NCBI GenBank assembly: GCA_021106775.1
Contig: JAIOTL010000237.1
Span: 1 to 5,303, forward strand
Length of the DNA: 5,303 bases
Reading direction: 5' to 3'
From: Planctomycetota bacterium
GTDB taxonomy: Bacteria; Planctomycetota; UBA8742; SKZP01; JAIOTL01
Part shown: positions 1 to 5,088 of the stretch, in pieces
Position numbering within the stretch: the first letter of the stretch is position 1
Layout of the letters: each line of letters opens with the position of its first letter
Position numbers and translations under genes: made by a program
The notes under the pieces: model-generated
Databases searched by the model: none
What the model saw: only the letters and a program-made list of their open reading frames with translations
Told to the model about the DNA's origin: nothing

Positions 1-777
1 CGTTCTTTGCAAGCGGGTCGAATTTATGTGCTTCGAAACCGGCGGAAATCAGAATAAATTCGGGATTATCCCTGCGATCCCCAGGAAAATGCCGCTATTT
101 GAAGGCCGTAAAAAATTCTTGCTCGCCTGCACCCGCATTAATGGAAAAATTCAGTTATAATTCTGCCCGGCACCAATCCCGGTATCAGTTTTCGCGCCTG
201 TTCCGGGATAAAACGGATACTGATGCAAACTTATGTACATCACACTCGGGTCTTCATAAAAACTGTGTTCTGTGCCGTTACCGTGATGCACATCCCAATC
301 CAGAATCAAAACTTTCTCGATGCCATGCACCTGCTGTAAATATTTCGCAGTAATCGCAACATTGTTAAAAATACAAAAACCTTTGGAATAACTGCGCTCT
401 GCATGATGCCCAGGCGGTCGAACCGAGCAGAACGCGCGTTTATAATCGCCAGCAATGATTTTGTCCGCACAGGTTATGCCCGCACCGGCAGCAAAATACG
501 CAGCTTCCGCAGAATCCTTCGAAACACTGGTATCAATGTCAAGCGAAATATCCCCATTCTCAATCCTCTGCAACGCTGAATCGATGTACTTCTCATCATG
601 AATCCTCAAAATGTCAGCTTTTTCGGCTTTTCTCGGCACAATAACATCAATCTGCTCATTCAACTCGGATTTTGCAACCCATGAATTTATCGCTAAAAGC
701 CGGTTAAAATTCTCAGGATGTGCTCCTGTGTCATGTTTGAGAAAAATCTCGTCATAAGCAAAAAGCAGGTGTTCCAT
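1..777 (-). pseudogene. Histone deacetylase / acetoin-utilization family amidohydrolase, broken by a frameshift and a stop, 3' end beyond window
   Basis: The intact family consists of zinc-dependent cytoplasmic deacetylases acting on acetyl-lysine, acetylpolyamines or similar amides. Visible from the ATG at 777: HDTGAHPE (residues 15-22), RPPGHHAE (120-127, the paired catalytic histidines) and LDWDVHHGNGTE (159-170, zinc ligands D162 and H164), then YPGTG near 190. The frame stops at TGA 153-151 just after GAGQNYN. Reading from 154 in the -1 frame restores the family sequence: LNFSINAGAGEQEFF, a TAG at 97-95, then NPEFILISAGFEAH and KFDPLAKN to the edge. The last stretch includes the third zinc-ligand Asp (in DPL). 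Spacing across the TAG matches the family, so the lesions look like one lost base plus one nonsense change. The product ending at 151 would lack a zinc ligand and should be inactive. A TTG at 789 is also in frame, but GAGGG at 785-781 favours 777, with a rather short spacing of 3 nt. A sequencing error near a contig end is the main alternative to a true pseudogene. Confidence 0.85.
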
Positions 778-839
778 AATCCCTCGCAAAATCTTTTGTC
801 ATATAATTGACTTTTTCACCAGTCAGAGAAACAAAACTA

Positions 840-867
840 TTGATAAATTAGCATTTTAAGCTATGAT
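840..867 (+). promoter_or_regulatory. Probable sigma-70-type promoter of the zinc-finger gene
   Basis: TTGATA (840-845) and TATGAT (862-867) are separated by 16 nt, and each matches the consensus at five of six bases. The expected transcription start is near 874, leaving a leader of about 40 nt before the ATG at 913. It lies in the 135-nt spacer between two divergent genes. I found no equally good pair on the minus strand for the deacetylase gene. It has not been tested against background in this AT-rich spacer. Confidence 0.45.
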
Positions 868-912
868 TCGATTTTCAATTCTAACATTTTTCGCGGATTT
901 TTTAGGTGAGAT

Positions 913-1359
913 ATGAAACCTCAGGGGAAAAAAAAGTCATATTGCCCGTTTTGCAAAGCTAAGCTTTCGTTTTTCAACGGTGAATTCACAAAATTGATTG
1001 GCTCTCTCGAATCTAAGTATTTCCAGGTCGAGGGCATGTTTTATCTCCCATCTGCGCTTGGAAAATACGGTGTGATTTTGCCAGAAGGCATGTCAATCAA
1101 AGAAGGTGCCAGGGTTGAATTCCTCTGCCCCACCTGCAGAAAGAACTTGACGACATCCTTTAATGAAGACCTTGCATTCATGAAGGTTGTAGATGAGAGG
1201 CAGGCGGAATTTATTGTAATTTTCAATAAAATTTACGGCAAACATGCAACCTATGTCATCGATTATCATAAAAAATCACTCAGTCAGAAATATGGTCCCG
1301 ATGCTGAGGAAATATCTGATGATGAATTCGAAAAAGACCTGAATTTTTTCGGCTCATAA
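913..1359 (+). CDS. Small putative zinc-binding protein with two CPxC knuckles, function unknown
   Basis: A 148-residue soluble protein with no signal peptide or membrane segment. Two knuckles, CPFC (C11-C14) and CPTC (C72-C75), are the only cysteine pairs and together could bind one zinc ion. The 57 residues between them include a run of hydrophobic and aromatic positions (YFQVEGMFYLPSALG), so this looks like a zinc ribbon split by an inserted domain. The CPxC pairing resembles proteins annotated with CpXC-type domains, but I do not recognise a specific family. Residues 76-121 look like mixed alpha/beta structure, and the C-terminus is acidic (EEISDDEFEKD, 132-142). The ATG at 913 is supported by AGGTGA at 904-909. 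It is divergent from the deacetylase remnant and has its own promoter-like sequence. The next gene converges on it with 7 nt between the stop codons. The coding call is firm; the function is not known. Confidence 0.85.
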   Translation: MKPQGKKKSYCPFCKAKLSFFNGEFTKLIGSLESKYFQVEGMFYLPSALGKYGVILPEGMSIKEGARVEFLCPTCRKNLTTSFNEDLAFMKVVDERQAEFIVIFNKIYGKHATYVIDYHKKSLSQKYGPDAEEISDDEFEKDLNFFGS

Positions 1360-1366
1360 TTCCCGA

Positions 1367-2095
1367 TTATTTTTCTTCGGTTTCCTTGAGTTCTTTCAAC
1401 TTTGCTTTTACCAGTTCTTGAAACGCTTTTTCAGCAAGCTCGAATTCAAGTTCAATTTCCTTGAGTTTTGCCTTCATCTCGGTAATTTTAACTTTTTCAA
1501 GCTCGATTTCTTCGCTTGTCATATCAAGTATTTTTTTCGCCAATTCGCTTAGACGCGTACGAATTTCTTTGCTTGCCTTATTTTTCTTCTCACGCAATTC
1601 ATTCATCTTCTTGAATTCATCAGTACCTTTCAGACTTTCCTCAACTTTTTTCAAGTGTTCATAACGTTTCTTTGTATATTCCTTCCTCTTCGCCTGCTGT
1701 TCCTCCCATTTCTTCTTATATTCCGGGTCGGTTTTCAGACGCTCAACATGCGAACGTTCAGCTTCTTCCTTTTTCCGCTTCATAAATTCAATATATTTCG
1801 GGAACTCCTTGATTTTTTCCTTAAAAAGCTTCATCGCTTCGACCAATTCCTTCTTTGCTTCATCCGCTTGTTTCTTAAGCTCGTCAAGCTTCTTTTGCAA
1901 CTCAAGAATCTTTTGATATGCTGGATCATCCTTGAACAACTCCTTCAGTTCTTCAATCTCCCCGACCTTCTTCTCACGTTTAACCTTATCTTTCGCGGTT
2001 TTATCACCCTTTGCTGGCGCATCCTGGGCAAAAACCGCTGTTGTCATCGAAAAAACAAGCATAAATGCAAAAACCACAACAAGAATTCGTTTCAT
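1367..2095 (-). CDS. Secreted lysine/glutamate-rich coiled-coil protein, function unknown
   Basis: A 242-residue protein with a clear Sec signal peptide: MKR, a hydrophobic core (ILVVVFAFMLVFSMTTA) and a VFA|Q signal peptidase I site after residue 23. No lipobox cysteine is present, so the mature protein should be periplasmic or secreted. The rest is almost entirely K, E, L, A, with heptad-like spacing and few helix breakers, predicting long amphipathic helices. A weak internal repeat recurs around a P-x-Y/F core: DDPAYQK (56-62), EFPKYIE (97-103), TDPEYKK (122-128) and GTDEFKK (157-163). These centre on Y60, Y101, Y126 and F161. Skp-like chaperones share a signal peptide plus long helices but are about 160 residues, and I see no specific match. 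The start at 2095 is preferred over an in-frame upstream start at 2125, because it begins the signal peptide and has AAGGAG 7 nt upstream. Long frames on the opposite strand reflect the skewed composition and are not genes. Confidence 0.85.
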   Translation of the reverse strand: MKRILVVVFAFMLVFSMTTAVFAQDAPAKGDKTAKDKVKREKKVGEIEELKELFKDDPAYQKILELQKKLDELKKQADEAKKELVEAMKLFKEKIKEFPKYIEFMKRKKEEAERSHVERLKTDPEYKKKWEEQQAKRKEYTKKRYEHLKKVEESLKGTDEFKKMNELREKKNKASKEIRTRLSELAKKILDMTSEEIELEKVKITEMKAKLKEIELEFELAEKAFQELVKAKLKELKETEEK

Positions 2096-2272
2096 GATTT
2101 GCTCCTTACAAAAAAATACTGACAATGATAATTTACATGAAAAGTTTAAAACCCAAAACCAAATTTATGGTTCTTATTTTTTAACAGAAATGAATAATCC
2201 CAAATTATATTTATTTTATCGGGTTGGATGTTTTATACAATCTGAAACTTAAAAAATCAGCAAAGGTGAACA
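2096..2272. other. Divergent spacer with putative promoters for the coiled-coil gene and asnS
   Basis: This 177-nt AT-rich spacer lies between two gene starts that point away from each other, so it must hold a promoter for each. For asnS the best -10-like sequence is TATACA/TACAAT at 2234-2241, with no convincing -35. For the minus-strand gene only weak -10-like sequences are visible around 2120-2140. I see no tRNA-like fold, T-box feature or riboswitch ahead of asnS, and no long inverted repeat. Confidence 0.35.
2102..2107 (-). promoter_or_regulatory. Shine-Dalgarno AAGGAG fixing the start of the secreted coiled-coil gene
   Basis: On the minus strand AAGGAG is followed by GCAAATC and then the ATG at 2095-2093. 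It lies inside the longer open frame that begins at 2125. This shows translation should begin at the signal-peptide methionine, not ten codons upstream. Confidence 0.8.
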
Positions 2273-3646
2273 ATGAAAAATGATACAGGCAAAAAAGTTG
2301 TTGCAATAAAAGACCTCGGAAAACACGAAGGCGAAGAAGTTATGCTGCAAGGCTGGCTCTACAACAAACGTGGCAAAGGGAAACTGATATTTCTCATTTT
2401 AAGGGATGGCAGTGGATATGTTCAATGCGTAGCTTTTAAAAACGACCTCAGCGAGGAAGCTTTCGCGGATGCAAAATCGCTTAACCAGGAAGCAAGCATT
2501 GAAATAACAGGCAATGTCAAGGCGGATGAACGTGCGCCAGGCGGATATGAAATAAATGTTACAGATTTGAAGGTTTTCCAGAACCCGACAGAGCAATACC
2601 CGCTTGCAATCGCAGAAAATGTCCCGAATATCGATAAACTGCTTGATATTAGACATCTGTGGATGCGTTCGAAGAAACCGGCAGCGATTCTCAAAATCCG
2701 CCATGAGATTTTGCAGGCACTGCGCGATTTTTTATACAAAAATGATTTTATTTGCGTTGATTCGCCAATGTTTCAGCCCACCGCAGCTGAGGGAACATCC
2801 ACGCTGTTTGATATTCCGTACTTCGACCTCGGCAACGCCTATCTGTCGCAATCGGGGCAGCTTTACGTCGAAGCACCATGTCACGTTTTCAAGAAAGTTT
2901 ACACCTTCGGACCGTGCTTCAGAGCAGAAAAATCATACACGCGCAGACATTTGACAGAATTCTGGATGCTTGAACCTGAAATCGCTTTTGCCGACCTCAA
3001 CGACGTCATGGATTCAACGGAAGCCCTGATTTCATACACAGTCGAGTATGTTTTAGAAAAATGCGCAAAAGAGCTTGAAATCCTTGAACGTGAAGTCTCA
3101 ATCCTCGAAAAAATAAAAGCCCCATTCCCGCGTATCTCATATCACCAAGCATGCGAGCAAATCATCGAAAAACGCAAAGAACTCATCGAATCTGAGGACG
3201 AAGAACTGCGCAAAATCGGCAAAAACGCGATGACCGAAGCTGGCGATGATTTCGGTGCTGCGGATGAAACCGTGCTAGGAATTATTTACGACAAGCCGGT
3301 GATGGTTCACAGTTACCCGTGGAAAATCAAGGCTTTTTACATGAAACGAGTGGCTGATAATCCTGAACTCGCAGCATGTGTCGATGTGATTGCTCCTGAA
3401 GGTTTCGGCGAGATTGTCGGTGGGAGCGAGCGCGAGGATGATATCGAACAACTTCTGCAAAACATGAAACTGCACGACCTGCCGACAAAACCGTATGAAT
3501 GGTATCTTGATTTACGCAAATTCGGCGCTGTGCCGCACGGTGGTTACGGTCTCGGGCTTGAAAGATTCATCGCCTGGATTACTGGGACGCATCATGTTCG
3601 GGAGTGCAGCGCGTTTCCACGTACAATTAAACGCTTGAATCCGTAA
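2273..3646 (+). CDS. asnS: Asparaginyl-tRNA synthetase (class II)
   Basis: Charges tRNA-Asn with asparagine at the expense of ATP in the cytoplasm. The 457 residues are close to the usual 430-470. Residues 18-105 form the N-terminal OB-fold anticodon-binding domain (VMLQGWLYNKRGKG, FLILRDGSGYVQCV). The class II catalytic core follows: motif 1 around 150-167 (FICVDSPMF), the GTSTLFDI and YLSQSGQLYVE segments (174-200), motif 2 FRAEKSYTRRHLTEFWM (216-232), and motif 3 GGYGLGLERFIAWITG (423-438). The EFWMLEPE stretch and the AFPRT tail (447-451) indicate AsnRS rather than AspRS. The start at 2273 has AAGGTGA at 2263-2269. All expected blocks are present with no disruption. A directly synthesised Asn-tRNA route is therefore available here, though the window cannot show whether a GatCAB amidotransferase also exists. 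The gene is followed by a repeat-rich gap and is probably transcribed alone. Confidence 0.96.
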   Translation: MKNDTGKKVVAIKDLGKHEGEEVMLQGWLYNKRGKGKLIFLILRDGSGYVQCVAFKNDLSEEAFADAKSLNQEASIEITGNVKADERAPGGYEINVTDLKVFQNPTEQYPLAIAENVPNIDKLLDIRHLWMRSKKPAAILKIRHEILQALRDFLYKNDFICVDSPMFQPTAAEGTSTLFDIPYFDLGNAYLSQSGQLYVEAPCHVFKKVYTFGPCFRAEKSYTRRHLTEFWMLEPEIAFADLNDVMDSTEALISYTVEYVLEKCAKELEILEREVSILEKIKAPFPRISYHQACEQIIEKRKELIESEDEELRKIGKNAMTEAGDDFGAADETVLGIIYDKPVMVHSYPWKIKAFYMKRVADNPELAACVDVIAPEGFGEIVGGSEREDDIEQLLQNMKLHDLPTKPYEWYLDLRKFGAVPHGGYGLGLERFIAWITGTHHVRECSAFPRTIKRLNP

Positions 3647-3677
3647 ACACACAAATAAAAGATTTTCTGCCCCTGAA

Positions 3678-3699
3678 GCATGTAAACATGCGTTTCTTT
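3678..3699 (+). terminator. Hairpin A plus T-rich tract downstream of asnS, possible terminator
   Basis: GCATGTAAACATGC (3678-3691) is a perfect 14-nt inverted repeat. It folds as GCATG / TAAA loop / CATGC and is followed by GTTTCTTT. It begins 31 nt after the asnS stop codon, a plausible place for rho-independent termination. The stem is short and only moderately GC-rich and the T tract is interrupted, so efficiency is doubtful. It is also the head of repeat unit A. Confidence 0.4.
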
Positions 3700-3743
3700 G
3701 CGTCCCATTTACAAATTTCACGGAATCTGTCGGTTTCGCAGAG
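3692..3743 (+). repeat. Repeat unit A, conserved flank after hairpin A
   Basis: It starts with a T-rich tract, continues with GCGTCCCATTT and TTTCACGGAATC, and ends in TGTCGGTTTCGCAGAG (3728-3743). By hand alignment it matches unit B at about four fifths of positions with one gap. The final 16 nt are identical. A further 24 nt (3744-3767, containing TGTCATTGCGAGA) separate it from hairpin B and have no counterpart between units B and C. Confidence 0.75.
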
Positions 3744-3767
3744 AAAGCATCCCGTGTCATTGCGAGA

Positions 3768-3787
3768 CAGGCAAGCCTGCTTTTTCT
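3768..3787 (+). terminator. Hairpin B plus T tract, terminator-like head of repeat unit B
   Basis: CAGGCAAGCCTG (3768-3779) is a perfect inverted repeat, folding as CAGG / CAAG loop / CCTG, and is followed by CTTTTTCTT. The short stem makes a strong terminator unlikely on its own. Its stem sequence is unrelated to hairpins A and C, although the downstream flank is shared. Confidence 0.35.
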
Positions 3788-3832
3788 TGCGTCCCCATTG
3801 CATTTTTCACCGAATTTGTCGGTTTCGCAGAG
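3780..3832 (+). repeat. Repeat unit B, conserved flank after hairpin B
   Basis: Second copy of the unit: T tract, GCGTCCCC, TTTCACCGAAT, then TGTCGGTTTCGCAGAG at 3817-3832, identical to the end of unit A. Hairpin C follows immediately, so here the units abut. Confidence 0.75.
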
Positions 3833-3854
3833 GTGGGTAAACCCACTTTTCTTT
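3833..3854 (+). terminator. Hairpin C plus T tract, the most terminator-like of the three
   Basis: GTGGGTAAACCCAC (3833-3846) is a perfect inverted repeat, folding as GTGGG / TAAA loop / CCCAC. It can extend outward by G-T and A-T pairs (3831-3848) and is followed by TTTTCTTT. The GC-rich stem plus T tract fits a rho-independent terminator for plus-strand transcripts. It lies about 190 nt beyond the asnS stop, so it would be a back-up terminator or simply part of the repeat family. Confidence 0.45.
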
Positions 3855-3882
3855 CCGTCCCATTTGTTGTTCACGGAATCAG
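3847..3882 (+). repeat. Repeat unit C, truncated copy
   Basis: TTTTCTTTCCGTCCCATTTG followed by TTCACGGAATCAG matches the first two thirds of units A and B. It then diverges, with no copy of the TGTCGGTTTCGCAGAG end. This makes it a partial third copy at the end of the array. Confidence 0.65.
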
Positions 3883-3902
3883 TTGTTAATTCTGAGATGA
3901 CG

Positions 3903-3916
3903 GTAGGACAGGCATC
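3903..3916 (-). repeat. Inverted copy of the GATGCCTGTCCTAC repeat
   Basis: GTAGGACAGGCATC here is the exact reverse complement of GATGCCTGTCCTAC at 4112-4125, making a perfect 14-bp inverted pair about 220 nt apart end to end. Only this half of the palindromic element is recognisable: beyond 3916 the sequence turns to CGATTTAGCGAT instead of completing the hairpin. Confidence 0.6.
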
Positions 3917-4100
3917 GATTTAGCGATATGTAGCGTTTTGCAGGCACCAGCCAGATAGAATACCCTATACAAACCTATTCATTTGTTATGAAATCGATTA
4001 GGCAACAAATATGGACGAACTTCAATCATACAACTGCTTGTATCGTGCTATTAGGCAAATACACACCCACTTGCAGAGATTGACAAGTACCATGCTCGCT

Positions 4101-4142
4101 TTGACAGGCAAGATGCCTGTCCTACTGATTGACCGCATGCAT
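4101..4142 (+). repeat. Palindromic repeat copy D, hairpin GACAGGCA/TGCCTGTC
   Basis: GACAGGCAAGATGCCTGTC (4103-4121) is a perfect 8-bp stem with an AGA loop, followed by CTACTGATTGACCGCATGCA. There is no T tract, so it is not a standard terminator. The next 40 nt begin a degenerate second copy in the same orientation. Palindromes of this GACAGGC/GCCTGTC type recur as interspersed repeats in some bacterial genomes as far as I recall, but I cannot name a catalogued family. Confidence 0.65.
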
Positions 4143-4175
4143 TGACAGGTAGGATGCCTGTACAATCAGCTGCAC
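4142..4175 (+). repeat. Palindromic repeat copy E, degenerate
   Basis: TTGACAGGTAGGATGCCTGT (4142-4161), then ACAATCAGCTGCA, aligns with copy D from TTGACAGGCAAGATGCCTGT onward, with a few substitutions and a short deletion in the tail. The stem has decayed to ACAGG (4145-4149) and CCTGT (4157-4161) around a 7-nt loop. This suggests an older copy no longer held as a perfect hairpin. Confidence 0.6.
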
Positions 4176-4282
4176 ATTACTTTTCGTCCGTATTTGTTAA
4201 AAAACTGTCCATTTTGGTTAATTATTTTTACTATTTTTGCATAATAATATTTTATCGTTCGCTTTTCTTGGTGTTTTCTGCT

Positions 4283-4288
4283 TATAAT
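4283..4288 (+). promoter_or_regulatory. Perfect -10 box upstream of the methyltransferase gene
   Basis: TATAAT sits 37 nt before the ATG at 4326, giving an expected start near 4295 and a leader of about 30 nt. No good -35 hexamer lies at 16-18 nt spacing (the sequence there is about CGCTTT). The promoter is therefore either weak, activator-dependent or a chance match in AT-rich DNA. Confidence 0.4.
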
Positions 4289-4325
4289 TACAATATAGGC
4301 AAATTTCGCAAATTCGGAGAAAAAA

Positions 4326-4958
4326 ATGCCAGCATCTCAAATGTTTCGTCAGAGTACTAAAAAATCTATGAAAGATTTTGAGACTAGAAGAAACGTCTAC
4401 AAAACGCAGATGAACGCGCTCAGATCAGTTGTATCGGCACAGCTTTTGGGAGTTGAGATTGGCGTAAATTCCGGTCGGGTTATCAGAAAAGCCAGTATTG
4501 AGCTTGGCTCTGCACCTTGTACGGAAATTCGCACCCTTGGTATTGATGGAATTCGTGAGGATTATGTCGGTTCCGCAACGACACTTCCTTTTTGGAAACA
4601 AACTTTTGATTATGCGGTGATTCCATCGACCATCAGTTTTGTTGATGACATAGAGGAAATTTTCTCGGAAGCTCATCGAATTCTCAAGGATGCCGGGGAA
4701 ATTATAGTCGGTTTCATCGATGCGAACACCGAGTTTGGAGCAAATTATCTCATCAACAAATACAACCGTGAGTTTTACCTTGACGCGTATCTTTATTCTT
4801 GTGAGCAGGTACTTCAGCTTCTCTCTGACACTGGTTTCGCTGGTCACGAAGTTTACCAGACAATATTCGGCAATTTCGATGATATTACCCATGTTCAGGA
4901 CTGCAAAAACGGTCATGGCGAGGGTGCATTCGTAATTATCAAAGCAAAAAAACAGTAA
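4326..4958 (+). CDS. Class I SAM-dependent methyltransferase (Methyltransf_11-like), substrate unknown
   Basis: A 210-residue cytoplasmic protein with the order of a Rossmann-fold methyltransferase: motif I GVEIGVNSGRV (42-52), an acidic motif II position near E59, the motif III region GSATTLPFWKQTFDYAVI (82-99), then SFVDDIEEIFSEAHRILKD (104-122) and the strand GEIIVGFID (124-132). The C-terminal part (FYLDAYLYSCEQVLQLLSDTGF, ending GHGEGAFVIIKA) resembles a recurrent subgroup with a YS-x-EV-x-x-LL-x-x-x-GF block and a GYGEG-FVVIKA tail. Motif I reads GVNSG where GxGxG is usual, so one glycine of the SAM loop is replaced by N48 (or S49, depending on alignment). GGAGA at 4316-4320 supports the ATG at 4326 over M6 and M15. 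It lies 130 nt upstream of rsmH in the same direction, where many bacteria have mraZ. A short hydrophobic frame overlapping its start is rejected. The substrate cannot be inferred. Confidence 0.88.
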   Translation: MPASQMFRQSTKKSMKDFETRRNVYKTQMNALRSVVSAQLLGVEIGVNSGRVIRKASIELGSAPCTEIRTLGIDGIREDYVGSATTLPFWKQTFDYAVIPSTISFVDDIEEIFSEAHRILKDAGEIIVGFIDANTEFGANYLINKYNREFYLDAYLYSCEQVLQLLSDTGFAGHEVYQTIFGNFDDITHVQDCKNGHGEGAFVIIKAKKQ

Positions 4959-5088
4959 AAGTGAAAATTGTCGAGTGTTTGTATTATAATTGCTAATATC
5001 CCTATGTTCTGAATTCAATAATGAAAAAAGCTTGAGAATTGAGGCAATCGGTATAAACTTATGAAAATTCAACTCCAGCGATAAATTC

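Larger units (their letters stand above)
3647..4325. other. Gene-free 679-nt intergenic region with two families of palindromic repeats
   Basis: No frame here has both a Shine-Dalgarno site and protein-like composition. The open frames overlapping it read through repeats. The left part (3678-3882) holds three related units with hairpins. The right part (about 3903-4175) holds copies of a GACAGGC/GCCTGTC palindrome in both orientations. Between them, 3917-4100 has only small features: an ATACAA-CTGC-TTGTAT hairpin (4028-4043) and two copies of ATTAGGCAA (3997-4005 and 4050-4058). From about 4190 onward it is very AT-rich and leads into the methyltransferase promoter. I found no tRNA, CRISPR or attachment-site signature. 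Confidence 0.8.

Noticed and set aside
95..97. UAG recoded as a sense codon in this organism
   Set aside because: Reading through this UAG would not rescue the gene because a frameshift lies upstream of it, and one case in a damaged gene is not evidence for recoding.
99..353. Plus-strand open frame of 84 codons
   Set aside because: It lies opposite the conserved deacetylase-family sequence, has no Shine-Dalgarno site and no recognisable protein features.
808..825. TGACT-8-AGTCA inverted repeat as an operator between divergent genes
   Set aside because: Five-base arms with an 8-nt gap are expected by chance in a spacer of this size, and no regulator gene is nearby.
1461..2252. Three plus-strand open frames opposite the secreted coiled-coil gene
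   Set aside because: They are F/L/S-rich mirror images of K/E-rich codons; the minus-strand gene has a signal peptide and a strong AAGGAG site.
3512..3889. Open frames on both strands crossing the end of asnS and the repeat units
   Set aside because: They translate repeat sequence, the minus frame overlaps the conserved asnS C-terminus, and neither has a ribosome binding site.
3678..4175. CRISPR array
   Set aside because: Repeat copies are few, degenerate and unevenly spaced, occur in both orientations, and lack unique spacers of constant length.
4142..4360. 72-codon hydrophobic open frame that could pass for a small membrane protein
   Set aside because: It begins with TTG inside repeat copy E, has no Shine-Dalgarno site, gets its hydrophobicity from AT-rich promoter DNA, and overlaps the methyltransferase start.
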